Shown: piece after piece, positions 35,034 through 46,352 of the stretch
How the letters are laid out: the number at the start of each line of letters is the position of its first letter
Position numbering within the stretch: position 1 is the stretch's first letter
Origin: Orychophragmus violaceus
Lineage: Eukaryota; Streptophyta; Magnoliopsida; Brassicales; Brassicaceae
DNA length: 64,000 nucleotides
NCBI GenBank assembly: GCA_030180135.1
Contig: CM058240.1
Span: 74,085,581-74,149,580 of the forward strand
Direction: 5' to 3'
Translations under genes and position numbers: made by a program
The notes under the pieces: generated by a model
What the model was told of the DNA's origin: nothing
Database searches by the model: none
What the model saw: only the letters and a program-made list of their open reading frames with translations

Positions 35034-36103
35034 CAGGGGCGGATCTACAGTGTTACGAATGGGGCACGTGCCCCCGGTTATTTTATAAAAATTATTTAGT
35101 TACATGTAACATTGTTGATCTCTGTAGGTCATTTGGTAATAGTGCCCTCGGTTGATTTTGGCCATCCGCGTTCGATGCCCCTCCTCTGGATGGATTTATT
35201 CATTTTGTTTATGTATAATTAATATCTGTCTGACAACATGCCATCCACATTGAAGGTTCTTAAGGGTGGAGTTTCTTAACTATTCACGTGGGTCCCACGT
35301 GAATAGTTAAGAACCGGGTTCTAAAAATCCTTATTTAAGAACCGGTTCTTACACTGTTCATGACATGTGGCAGCTTGTCATTCATCATTTTTTTTTCGTT
35401 TTTTTTTTTTTTTACACTTTCCCCCAAAAAAAAAAACTTTTTAAGAACCCCATAGGGGGTTCATTGATGTATATGCATTTTGCCGCGTACAGAGTTGTTG
35501 GATGGTCACACTTTCTGAATAATAATTATTTTATTTTTTCATAACATACTTCTTTTCTTTTTTTTCTTTGTTCCCTAGTTCTTTCCATTATATTTTCATC
35601 TTTAAAATTCAATTTGTTTATTTTCTGAAACAAATTTTAACTGCATTGCTTTTACAATCAAAGCTACTTAAAATTAAAATAGTAAATGATCCATTCATTT
35701 TTTATTAATATTTTATCAAAAAATTATTTAATATTTGAGAGTTTAGTCCTTTTTATACAACTACCATACAAACAAGTTCTATATAATATTGTTATATATA
35801 TATTTCTATATTTTTAAATTTAAAGACTACTTTTCTTATATTTTAAAATTAATTTAAATTGTAACAATGCATTGTTGTGATTAATACATAAGTAAATATT
35901 TAAATATTTCTTTTTTGTATAAAATGTCATGAAGAAAGTGTATATTGTTGTTTGTTTTATTCAAAAATTATAATTAGTTATGCTTTTCAGTTAACAACTT
36001 TTATATATATATATCATATACTTTATTATTTAAATATAATATAATGTTACTAAATGTATTTATTATGTGCCTCCGTCAAATTATTTGTCTGGCTCCGCCA
36101 CTG
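35034..36103. mobile_element. Non-autonomous hAT element
   Basis: The ends CAGGGGCGGATCTAC and, inverted, CAGTGGCGGAGCCAG are hAT-type terminal repeats. They are flanked by a perfect 8-bp duplication CCTATATA at 35026-35033 and 36104-36111, the hAT hallmark. The 1070-bp interior has no transposase. Part of it (about 35255-35470) looks like a nested MITE with repeated TTCTTAA motifs and a 41-bp perfect hairpin. Confidence 0.92.
35255..35470. repeat. Nested MITE-like segment with perfect palindrome
   Basis: Positions 35273-35313 form a perfect inverted repeat with 20-bp arms (TTCTTAACTATTCACGTGGG) and a single central T. GGTTCTTAA or its complement recurs at about 35255, 35310, 35341 and 35442, so this is probably a separate MITE inserted in the hAT element. 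Confidence 0.65.
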
Positions 36104-36111
36104 CCTATATA

Positions 36112-36217
36112 TATACACGCACACATATTACACACGCACACATATCTATACATACATAATATATATTATATGTATATATTTTGTATAACATTTACCAACG
36201 TCCTCTGATTGAAGTTT
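36112..36217. other. TA/CA-rich spacer
   Basis: The sequence is dinucleotide-rich, with ACACGCACACATAT repeats and no gene. Confidence 0.6.
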
Positions 36218-37620
36218 TTTTTTGTCAAACAAATTTTTCATTCAAATAAAAGCTAGTCTATTATTAAGGCTTGAGAATCGAATTGCCTTAGAGCAATTTT
36301 CGTTAGCTCATCAGTTTTTCTGTTCGCAAGTCGTGGTACAACTTCGAAAGTGCACCTAAGGAAAGATTTTGACATATTCATGATGTCGCAAAGGGTCCCA
36401 AAGCATTCAGGGATAGCTTTGTTGTTGTTTAGAGCATCGATCAAGATAGATGAGTCTGATTTAAACCTGAGCTTGGGGATTTGCATAGATTTTGCTTCTT
36501 TTATGGCCTCCAGTATTGATGTTGATTTTGCCATTAAAGGGTTGGCTATGAATATGTGGTGTGCTTTCCTCTGTCTGAAGTGTTTTGTTTCTGTGTTCGA
36601 AAAACACCAGCCCAATCCATCTCTATTCTGAGTCTTGTCCCAAGCGGCGTCTGTGTTGCAGCCGATTTCATCATGTTATATTTGTTGGCAAGTCTCCCTC
36701 CCTCTTTTTCCTGTTGTGCTATCATCTTCCTCTGATCTCTGCGCTTCTGTCCATTCTCGTGCTGAGGTTATAGTTTTTGTTATTGATTCCTGAGGTGAGA
36801 TCATTTTGTTCTCAAATACCCTCTTGTTTCTTGCAGTCCAAAGCTCCCAACAGATCCATGGGTATAGAGGTCCCATGTGTAGCCCATTTAGAGGTAGGTT
36901 TTCCAGTGATTTGGCTCTTCCCAGTGTGTCTTGTAGTTCCTCATGAGCCATGAAGTTTGGTCGTCGATGCAGTGGAGCTTTCTCCCATACTTCCTGAGCA
37001 TATTGGCAGTGAAAGAACTAGTGTGTCGTAGTTTCCAGTTCATTGCATCGAATGCATCTTCCATCTTGTGATATATGTCGCCTTATGAGGTTCTCTCCTA
37101 CTGGCAGTGCTCCTCTAATCGATTTCCATAAGAATAGTCTTATTTTTGGTGATGTTTGTAGCTTCCATACCTCATTTATCCAATTAAACTCTTCTAAGTT
37201 CCTGCTGGTTCGGTGGTTTTGGATGTGATCTCCATGGCTGCGTGATAGCCATATTTTGTGGAGTATTCTCCATTTGTCGTGCCCATCCAGAAATACTCAT
37301 CCTCTGTTCCATCTTCAATTGGCTTGATACACAATATCTTTTCCTAAAGATGTGGGAATAGTTCCCTGATCAGATTCTTGTTCCATCTCAAAGAATTTGC
37401 TTCCATGAGGTTTGACACTTTCTAGTCAGTTGTTCTCTCAGGTGCAGGGCCCGTTATTAGGTTCTCTTTGTTTTTCGACTAGCCATTTATCATTCCAAAC
37501 GCTTGTTTGTCTTCGATTGCCAATCATTCTGCCTAGTTTATTCACTAGGAGGTCTTTTCCGACAATCACACCTCTAATTGTAGTAATATCCTTTTCTCTT
37601 GGCTATAATTCCACCCTTTT
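36218..37620 (-). pseudogene. LINE 3' half: RT tail, zf-RVT and RNase H
   Basis: Reading from 37620 leftward, an RT-tail segment includes GRMIGNRRQTSVWNDKW. A zf-RVT region follows at about 37200-37000, with WKLQTSPKIRLFLWK and CIRCNELETTTH. A helical part continues at 36951-36680 (PWICWELWTARNKRVFEN). An RNase H (RVT_3) domain lies at 36615-36256 (MAKSTSILEAIKEAKSM, then LRFKSDSSILIDALNN). A poly-T tract at 36218-36226 marks the poly-A tail. Several stops and frame changes separate the blocks. The N-terminal ORF1, endonuclease and catalytic RT are absent. It differs from the 28925 LINE and is older. Confidence 0.88.
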
Positions 37621-37951
37621 AGATTCTCTAGGCGTTTATAGACTACTATATATTAATAATTACGTTCCAACTTTGAAAAGATTTCGATTTCTTCTAATCA
37701 ATGGAGATGTATATTTTATGTGGTAAAAATGATATCGAAAAAAATATTTTACTATCATTGTATTAAGATGTGTGTTCTTAAAAATTGGTATCTTTCTTTA
37801 AACTCATTTAAAAAAAGGATATTACTTGACTAGAAAAAAGGATATTTAAAATAAATAAATAAAACTCCTTTTTTAAATAAATGTTTTGCATCATATTTAA
37901 AAGGAGCAAATGTAGCCCTATTTTGACTATAGGATACCCATAATGGAGATA
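37621..37951. other. AT-rich spacer left of the Helitron
   Basis: No gene or element end is recognised. Confidence 0.5.
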
Positions 37952-38800
37952 TCTATACTATTAAAACAGAAGTACAAAATAGAAACTACCCACTTTTTTA
38001 TTTATTTACAAAGAATGTCATTGTTATTTATAATTAAATTAATTAAATCATTAAAGGTATTTGAGTATTTAAAACTTAACAAATCGGATAATAAATCATT
38101 TATTGGCATAAAATCTTTTCAATGAGATATTTTTTGTTTCCATATAATTGGATATCCTTTGTTCAGTCGAGATCAAAACTAATAACAAAAATCGGATATT
38201 CTTTGTTTCCATAAAATCTTTATAAAATCTACAACAACTCTAAATCGTTTTCAAAAATATCTCACATACTTGCCTAACAAGCCTTTCTTCTCTTAATATA
38301 TCACAATCGAGATACACACTCTATTCATCCTATCACAACATCCTCTAACTCTTCTTTACCATCTTTCGAAAAAATGTCAACAATACTTACAAATTCTATT
38401 TGCTCTAGGTGACAATAGATATTGCTAGCCCAACAAGGGTTGTGATCAAGAGGTAAAAGTTTTATGTTGTTATTCTTTATGTGATTCTTCTCCTGTGTTT
38501 CTATGCCTAATTGCTTTTATCATTTTATGCAGTTTCTTGTCAAGGAAGGAGATACTGTAGAACCGGGAAACAAGGTAGCTATTATTTTGAAGTCTGCAGA
38601 TGCAATGTCTCATGTGGCACTCTCAGAAAAGATACCAGAGAAGATATGTTCTCAAGCCTTCTCCTCCTGCTGAGAAGCCCGAGGTTAAAACTACTAAAGT
38701 TGCAGAGAAACCCAATGCATCATCTGCCGCCTAAGCAGTTAGCTAAAAGAACCACAGCTTCCTCCTAAGGATAAGGAAACTAAGGGTATGCAAACTATAT
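37952..38800 (+). mobile_element. Helitron 5' end with captured gene fragment (3' end unresolved)
   Basis: TCTATACTATTAAAACAGAA followed by GTACAAAAT, preceded by A, is the typical Brassicaceae Helitron 5' terminus. A fragment of a host gene with its intron lies 460 bp inside, in the sense orientation. The expected 3' hairpin and CTRR end were not found, so the right limit given is only the end of the captured fragment. Confidence 0.6.
38409..38785 (+). pseudogene. Fragment of 2-oxoglutarate dehydrogenase E2 (dihydrolipoyl succinyltransferase)
   Basis: Exon 38409-38452 encodes VTIDIASPTRVVI, which is the end of the lipoyl domain. An intron with GTAAAA donor and ATGCAG acceptor follows. Exon 38533-38785 encodes FLVKEGDTVEPGNKVAI and SADAMSHVALSEKIPEK, then, in shifted frames, the Pro/Lys-rich linker including EPQLPPKD. 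This matches the plant E2 subunit of the mitochondrial 2-oxoglutarate dehydrogenase complex. Defects are a one-base loss just before the donor, a frame change near 38650 and stops in the linker. The retained intron shows a DNA-level copy rather than a retrocopy. The catalytic acyltransferase domain is absent. Confidence 0.88.
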
Positions 38801-39446
38801 CATTTAGTCATTACTTATATAAATTTTACGGAACAATGCATGATAAAACAATAAGCAATAATTACTAATTTGAGAAGAAAAAATGAATAACATGTTACCA
38901 AAAAAAAATTAACTAATAAACATTTATTACTCTTCAAATTCAAGTTGATGTAAGTCTTACAGAACATTAACCCATAAATTATGATAAAATTCATGTTTAT
39001 TTAGAATTTTTTAACAAAATACAAAAGAAATGACAAATTAAAAAAGAAGAAAAGTAAAAAAGTATTAGAAGAAGAATAAGAAAACTTAGATGAGGAAGAA
39101 GACAAAAATCAACATTAGAAAGAAACAAACAATGATTTAAGCAAAAAGATAAAATAAATAGGAGAGAAAAATGAAGAAAATGAATGTTCATCAAAAAACG
39201 AAAAAAAAAAAATCTAGTTAAATTGTTTATCATATCATTTAATATATTATATAATATAAAAATTGTCAAAATGGAAATAAAGATTCATAAAATCGTTTAA
39301 ATTAATATATAAAAAGTGGTATAGCAAAGGTCGGACCCTTTTTTGAAGTGTATATGCAAAACAACTCAAACAACTACATTAAGAAAACTTAGTGTAAATA
39401 TTGCCCCAAAAATATTTATATTATTGGACGCTTAAAGCTCATGATT
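38801..39446. other. AT-rich non-coding DNA
   Basis: It contains A-rich runs (for example 39197-39211) and no recognisable gene. It may include the rest of the Helitron. Confidence 0.45.
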
Positions 39447-40041
39447 TATGAGCTTTAGTTCAAGGTCGGCTCTGTTGAAGAATATCAAGATACCTTGTAC
39501 GCTCACAACCATCGGTAGTTTTATCGTGATTGTTATATCACCGGCACGATCAATTTTATTGGCAAATACACAATGGTCGTGTTCTAGTATTGTGCCAAAT
39601 TGTGGCAAGAAAGTCGCTTATAAGACAGAGCAACATGTTAACAGCTCAATCATGATCAAGGGAAATAGAGAACTCATGGTTTTCAATCCATAGATGCAAC
39701 ATGATTACGAGTTCGGATCTCGGCCCGTTCAAAGGGAGCGTAAAGACCTTTCTAGAATGTCCATGGGGTGTGTTCTCGAGGGTGGTGATAATGGAATCTT
39801 TCATCGAAGATGTCATTGATTTGGAAGGTTGGACCCCATGGAACGAAAGCGACTTTGAAACTATATCAACATTGTATTACAGAGAATATAAAAACAAAGG
39901 CATGAAAACAGATATAAGCAAGAGAGTAAAGTGAAAATGATGAAAAATAATAACCGATATAGCTAATTTCACAGCAAAAAATCTTATGCATGGAGATTTG
40001 TGGCTGAAGTCTATCGGAGTTCCTTAGGAAGAAGGTCTTTG
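39447..40041 (+). pseudogene. Pectin methylesterase C-terminal fragment
   Basis: Across three frames the conserved pectinesterase blocks appear in order: EEYQDTLYAHNHR (about 39473), FYRDCYITGTINFI (about 39516), SSDLGPFKGSVKTFLECPWG (about 39704), VIMES and GWTPWN (about 39787 and 39829), LYYREYKNKG (about 39877), and IANFTAKNLMHGDLWL ending GVP-EEGL at 40041. Pectinesterase removes methyl groups from cell-wall homogalacturonan. The catalytic Asp of DFIFG is replaced by Asn with a codon lost, and the Arg of LGRPW is changed. At least three frame changes or stops occur. The N-terminal inhibitor-like region is absent. Confidence 0.88.
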
Positions 40042-42856
40042 AGTACATTGTCTTTATGTATAAACATCTAACCTAAGAAAATTAACGATATAGACTAAGA
40101 TATTTAAAGAATACTATTAAGAATTTCGTAAAGAACATTTATTTCTTGTTTCTCGATCAGTTTCGTTTACCATTGGAACCTTAGATGTTGAGTTTTCCAG
40201 TTTCTATTAATAATCGTTTGTATTAAATTATTAGATGGTGAATATAAAATTTTTATTTTGTGGAATGAACAAATACACGTTTTGCTTGCAAGGTCCACAC
40301 TTTCAAGATAGGGTTAAGCAACTTGGGCCTTGAATATAAAAAATAATACTATCATTAACACTCAGCTTGGGCCTTGACTTTAGTAACTTCGTCATTATCC
40401 AATCATGTAATATTCTTTTCAGGAAACTGCTAGTTGTTCATGGAAATTACTAATGTGTAATACTTTAGGGTGCAAATGGTTGTGATGAGAAGAATAAATA
40501 GAATTGTGATGAGAGGAAAACCAATGAGTAGAACATGAACATTAGAGGAATATTTCTATTTCACTTGTTTTTCTCTAAATTAGTAGAGGAATGTATTCTT
40601 TGTATTTGTTCTGTTTTTTTATTTCTCAAGCAGAGTTGAGTTGAATTTCTATTCCACTACTTTTAGTACAAATGGTGAAATTTATGAGCAAATGTGAACT
40701 AACTGATGTTTTCCACTGATTTTGTTTCCTAAAATAGCATCCATTTGTATTCTTTATATAAAAAACTGATGTTAATATATGAAATTTTTGTTGATAAAAA
40801 AAAAAATCAAACTGATGAATTAAAAATAATAATAGTTATTGATGAATTTTGTTGGACAGCCACAAAATTTGTGTAGATATAGATACATCGTTGATATATA
40901 TATTTATGGCACTTTCCTTTGTTTTATTTTATGTTATTCACCAACCTTCTTTTTTTTAAACTGTTTATTACCCATCTTCTTTTTTTGGTCAAAGTATGCA
41001 TGGACATAGTAATGTTTAATACGATTCCAATCTAAATTCTAGCTAAACAAAAATATTGGGATGACTCTAAATCAAAGTTTGATTATAAAATTATTAACCA
41101 ACCCTGAACAGACCATAATAAGTGTGAAATGTTCTAAATGAAAATGTGATGGTAATGAATTTTGGGATACAATCATGTCCTATCCTAACTTGCAATAGAC
41201 AACCAAAAACAAATCTAACTTTTTATATAATTACCTATGCATCATTACTATATTGATAATTCATCTTTTGTCCATTCGATCTCTACAGCCAAAGCAAAAA
41301 TGGAGATTCCAACTATAGTCAACAACCTATAAACTATCATAAAAGTAATTAAAAAGGTTTCTGGACTCGAGGTGTAACAACCTCCATTACAACAATGTTA
41401 AATATACTTTCATACCTGGTAAACACCTAAAAGTGACCAGCGAGGTGTGAGAGGTTTGGACTCATGCCCCCTGAGAAAACGAGTAACATAGAAAATGCTT
41501 TCATCTCAATTCTATTACTTCCAATGAAAACTGGATACAAAAGTTGGATTTGTTTTGGTGGTTTCCAAAAGTAAAAATGTTATGGTTATTTATATATTTT
41601 TAAAGGATCGTTAAAATAGTGGGAATAAAAAACTGTCATAGAGATAGTGTGAAGGAGTTGTGATAACTCACTTCTGTTTACCGTTGTTTCGGAAAAAGCA
41701 ATACAGAAAAGAAAAAAATATTTAGAAAATTTAAGTGACACATGTTATACACTGTGTTCTGAACGCGGCCTCCAGGGCCGATTAGGCGCCGTAAAATCGT
41801 GATTCGGCTATTTTCCCTGTGATTTGTAGTTGTTCGGACAACCACTCGGGCGTTTTGAAAAAAAAAACAATTTTTGTACATTTTGACTTCGAAATCGAAA
41901 GATTTGATGTAGATATAACTAATTTGATTATCAAAACCAAGAAAAACAGAAAAGAAAAGAAAAAATCTTCAGTCGCCATGTTTAGGGTTTAGATGTTGCA
42001 CAGAGGGAGGAAGAATTCGAGAATTCGAACCTAAGACAAGAAGTGCATTCTGAACACGCACCAGCCACTAGACTACTGATGACTTACGCTCTTACTCTTA
42101 ACAATTTAAAATATATACAAAAGTGAAAATTTTGCCCCGCGTAAAAACCGATTAATCCCCTATTTTTCATTAACTCATTAGGCTTCTATCAGCCGCACGA
42201 ACAGCACCTAGCGAGTTTCGGAACAAGGATTATACACAAAAGAATTGTCAACTGACTTCTATTTTATAATATAAAAGATTACCTATCCGCTAGCCATCCC
42301 AAATGTTTTCTATTTTTAAATGAAAATATAAAACATTTTGGATTATCTACTAAAGGAAACTTTAAAAAAAAAAAAAATCTACTAAGGGAAGTTATATAAT
42401 TGGATCCATTCAAAATTTGCATAAGACTGTCCGTTATTGATAACAATTCCTTCTTCTCTCGTGTATGTTTTTTTTTCTATTTCTCCTCTTTTCTCTTAGT
42501 AAATTTGCTAAATTAAAAAATGTTAAAAGCTAAAAGATTAAACGATTTTTTCTCTCTTCTTCAATTTTCTCTGACTTCTCCTTAGAACCGTTTCTACATC
42601 TGCGCAGTTTCCGATCTCTTTTCTCTAATTAGTATCGGATTTCGTTTCTCTTTTTTTTGGAGGTTCTCTCCGATTTGTTTTTTCGATAATTTATCGGACT
42701 TTTAGTTTCTCTTTCCTCTGGTGCTTCCCTCACGCTTTAATCTGGTGCAAAGTCCGTTGATCCCTCTTCCATTTTTGTATGTGTTCTCATGAGCATGGAG
42801 TAATATCTTTGTTGTTTAGTCCATCTTCGGTGGTGGCGTCAAAAAGATAGATTAAA
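40042..42856. other. Gene-poor stretch with probable MITE remnants
   Basis: About 40467-40752 starts GGGTGCAAATGGTTG and ends CATCCATTTGTATTC, an imperfect inverted pair suggesting a hAT-type MITE. About 41756-42228 begins TGTTCTGAACGCGGCC, contains GGGCCGATTAGGCGCC, and ends TTTCGGAACA, again possibly a decayed hAT-like element. 42440-42840 is pyrimidine-rich (TTTCTC runs). No coding gene is supported. Confidence 0.45.
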
Positions 42857-43984
42857 TGTGATACCCCGATCTCGGAAACCTGATAAAAGTATTATTATTA
42901 AATGTAGTAGTATTTTTAACACTACTAAAATGAATTATCTTTCTAAGAAATTCATTGGAATTATTTTTGGAAATTCTTGATAATTTTCATTAAAACCGGT
43001 TTTCCGAGAAATCGATAAAATGTCCGGACGAGCGAAAGAACCCTCTAAAGTCCACTAAAAATTATGAAAATTTGACCACAACTCCACTAAAATATGTATA
43101 AGCTATGGTTAAAAGTAATTATCAAGATTTGATCCCTAGATTAAGTCTTGGATTTAGGTCATTAATTAGTATTAAGGACTAAAAATTCAAAATAAATTCA
43201 AGGGGGGCTTGGGCTTGGTTTAGGTTGATCACATCTGCTAGATAATGTCATTATGGACCTAATATTCAAGCCCAGTCATAGGCTTATGCCACGAAATTAT
43301 GCAAAAAAAAAAGAGAGAGGCTTTGTGAGCTTGGTACAATGAATCTACAAATATTTGTGGCCCAAACCCAAGAGGCTTCTAAATGGGCCTTACAGATGTA
43401 AGATGAAGGTTAAAGAGTGTGTTATTGGCCAACATCTGGAGGGAGGTCGTGGCATAAGATGAGAGAGGAGAAGAGACAAATGGAGGGTGGAGATTAACCC
43501 TCTTTTGTTATAAAAGGAACCTCTCCCCATTCCCTTTTCTTCACAACAAAAACTCACAAAGAGTAAAGAAGAGGAAGAGGAGAGAAAGAAGAGAGAAGGA
43601 AGAGAGGAAGAAGAGGGAGAACGAGGCGCAAAGGAGGAGGAGGAGAAGAAGAGAAATCCGGGAAGAAGAAGAGAGGAAGGAGGAGCCGGAGAGGAGAGAG
43701 AGAGGAGGAGGAGGAGAGAGATATAAAGAGGGAGAGGAGAGAGAGAAAATAGTAAAGAATTGGGATGGTGACGGAAGAGCGGGAAAATATTTCCTAAACG
43801 GAGATTTTCAACGTTCATCCCAAGGACCGACCTTTTCTTCCGTCATAAGCGGCTTTAGTACGGTCCGAAGGTTCAAGTAGTAAGGCCATACGGGGTCAAC
43901 CGCGAAAAAGTGTTGGTGAGTTGGGGTTAATTTCTTGCCTAATGTTTATTTACACATGTTTCCGACACTAGGTTATGATCCGTC
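42857..43984 (+). repeat. LTR of the third gypsy element, part 1
   Basis: It holds TGTGATACCCC, a TATA box (GTTATAAAAGGAAC at about 43507) and a purine-rich leader (43557-43755) of GAA/GGA repeats. It ends in the CCGTC target site. Confidence 0.85.
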
Positions 43985-44618
43985 TGTTGGAATTGTGTCC
44001 AGTAATCTCGGTACTGTCTCTAGAAAGTAAGAGTATGTCAAAGATCAGACATAAGTCATATAATTCTGGGGGTCATGATGGCTTGCTAGAGTCCGCTCAT
44101 GATCTATAAGTCTCGGACTTATTGCCTTTATTATATGATCCCATATGGGTCACACGCCTATGCTAACAGGAAAATGTATAGGAACGGCTTAGCAGAAGTA
44201 CGGTAAAAGTGCCAGGCATTTGTCGTACTTAGAGAGAGAATAATGGGTCTGATTAAATCCAAGGGATTTAATCAGATTGGTATTTTGGGCCCAAAAGCCC
44301 AAAAGGGATTAGACAAGTTTTATAAATAAAACTTAAGTCTGAATCCCAAAACCCTAACACCCAGCCGAAATCTCCCTCTCTCTCTGCGCCTCCCTCCTTG
44401 TGGTCTAGCAGCCGTTTTCTGTTATCGCGTGTGTGAGCCTTTGGAGGATCCATCTCTCGGTGTATCTTTCTGATCTCTGACCTGTTCTTCCCATTCCGCT
44501 GCAATTAACAGGTAAAAGGTGAGATCAACTATGTTTCTATTCAAGAACAACCTAGATCAGTATGTTTAGGATAATCTGAATCTGATAATTGAATCAGGAT
44601 CATCTAAACATTCCAACA
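43985..44618 (+). repeat. 5' LTR of the young copia element
   Basis: It contains a TATA box (TATAAATA at 44321) and a CT-rich start region at about 44370. The terminal TGTTGGAAT/ATTCCAACA inverted repeat is perfect. Confidence 0.93.
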
Positions 44619-44619
44619 G

Positions 44620-44631
44620 TGGTATCAGAGC
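44620..44631 (+). promoter_or_regulatory. Primer binding site of the young copia element
   Basis: TGGTATCAGAGC, one base after the LTR, matches initiator-Met tRNA. Confidence 0.92.
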
Positions 44632-44784
44632 TTTAGGTTCTAGTTTTTCTTGTTTAGATTCATGTTTAGGATTGTTTTCTTGTTTAAAAGTGTTTTTGAA
44701 TCAATCTACTGATAAGATAATTCACTTAAGAAACCAGAATAGAAATCTAAACACATATGAAAATCGTAAACCGAGCTATATGAC

Positions 44785-45170
44785 TCGGGATACGTCGGAT
44801 CGTCCGGATCGCAACGGACGCACGAACCGATCGCCGACGATCGTGTTGCGTGGTCGCGTTGTGATCGTCGGATGGATCGCGATCGATGGCTGGTCGATGG
44901 GCTGATCAGACGTGACGAACGGATGGATCACGTTGCGTGATCCGATCCGATCCGATCGGACGTGATCGCACGATCGTCAGCCATCCCGGCCAGCACCATC
45001 CCGTCCCGCTCGCGTGCGTCGCGTCCCGATCACTCGGCGATCGTGGAAGCAGCCGACCCGAGCAACCCGTCCGTGAGCCGGACATCGTCCGTCCGTCCCG
45101 AGCATACCGAGCGTCTCGATCTCGGATCGTCGCGTGCGGCTTGACGGCTGACGTGATCGCGTGAAACTTA
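44785..45170. other. GC-rich CGATC/GATCG-dense leader block
   Basis: About 385 bp is densely packed with CGATC, GATCG, CCGATC and CGTCC words, for example CGATCCGATCCGATCGG at about 44943. Surrounding DNA is AT-rich. Frames open on both strands here (60-116 codons) look like by-products of high GC. It lies between the primer site and gag. Confidence 0.8.
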
Positions 45171-46352
45171 CGATTAGGTCGTAATCGGTTCACGTGATCA
45201 ATCGGTTCGTGTCGGTTAATGGCTCGGTTTAAAAACTTGATTAAAATCAACGTCACGGTTTAATAAACAGATTTAATAATTTTATTAAGTCTGGTTAAAC
45301 CGGGATAAGAAATCCAATGTCGAAAGAATTATTGGATTTAGTGCCTAAACCAGGAATTTCTAATTTGATTTGGTTGGACCAAATAAATTGAGAAAATCCG
45401 GTTTAGTAAATAACCGGTTGACAATTGTGGTCATCGTAGTAATTAAAATTTGGTTAGACCAATTTTAATGAACCAGACCGGTTATGTCAAATAATTGGAC
45501 AATTGGGTCATGTCTTGGACATGGACCAATTCTTGGGCCTCGGGCCAAGAAGTTAAAACAATTGGGCCAATTATTTGAGTCTCTCTTCAGATTAATTTAA
45601 AATTTATTTTATAAAGTTATATAAATTGATTTTAAATTATTGTTTCCGAAATTTTGAAATTAGAAAGTTTCTTAAAACAGAAGTTTCTGGATTTGCGGGT
45701 TTTGGATTTTAAGAAATTTCTAAAGTTAGAAAGTTTCCGGTTTTAGAAAGTTTCCAATTTTAGAAAGTTTCCTAAAATAGTAGGTTTCCAAAAATAGAAA
45801 GTTTCCCGAAATAGTAATCTTCTATTTTGGGAATAAAATTTTAATAAACCTACAAACCTCAAATAATATCAAGCGTTGGATGTCTTGTCCATTCTATGTC
45901 AGCTGTCAAAGCCCATTCAATTGTATTCATGGCCTTACAGTGTGAGGGTGTCTGCTTTTGCGTGGGTAAGACGGTTTGTGATTCATAAATGTCATTGGGA
46001 GTCCCAGACATTAATGATTACATGACTGTATAGTCTGGTTTTCTTGACTAGGCCATCGGGAGTCCCGGGCCTTGAGACATCAGAGTGGATTGAGCCTCGG
46101 GCCCAGATTCACAACCAAGAATTATATCACGGATATAATTAGCCGAAATAGGGCTTACCGATATAAGCTAAGGTTGGGTGACGGCCAGTGGCCCACTTTA
46201 ATCTTAGTTATATGTGGATCTTGGAATCATTATATTCTATTGAGGGTAACTTATGTTATTGAATATAATGCATGATTGATCATATTAATTTTAATATGAG
46301 ATTAATCATATTGAACATATTAACTAAAATCCTTTTATCTTATATTTCAGTT
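45171..46352 (+). other. Rest of the untranslated leader of the young copia element
   Basis: It is AT-rich, with a degenerate TAGAAAGTTTCC repeat at about 45655-45820 (roughly eight copies). It ends in a TATTTCAG/TTATG context before gag. Confidence 0.6.

Noticed and set aside
30653..35155. Plus-strand frames at 30653-30880 and 34754-35155
   Set aside because: They are antisense shadows of the LTR-encoded gag tail.
41756..42228. A firm hAT call from TGTTCTGAA...TTCGGAACA ends
   Set aside because: The ends match imperfectly and no 8-bp duplication is visible, so it is mentioned only as possible.
43390..43818. 142-codon minus-strand Ser/Leu-rich frame
   Set aside because: It is the complement of the purine-rich LTR leader.
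44906..45256. 116-codon minus-strand frame and plus-strand frames across the CGATC block
   Set aside because: High GC content gives open frames on both strands; low-complexity product and no start context.
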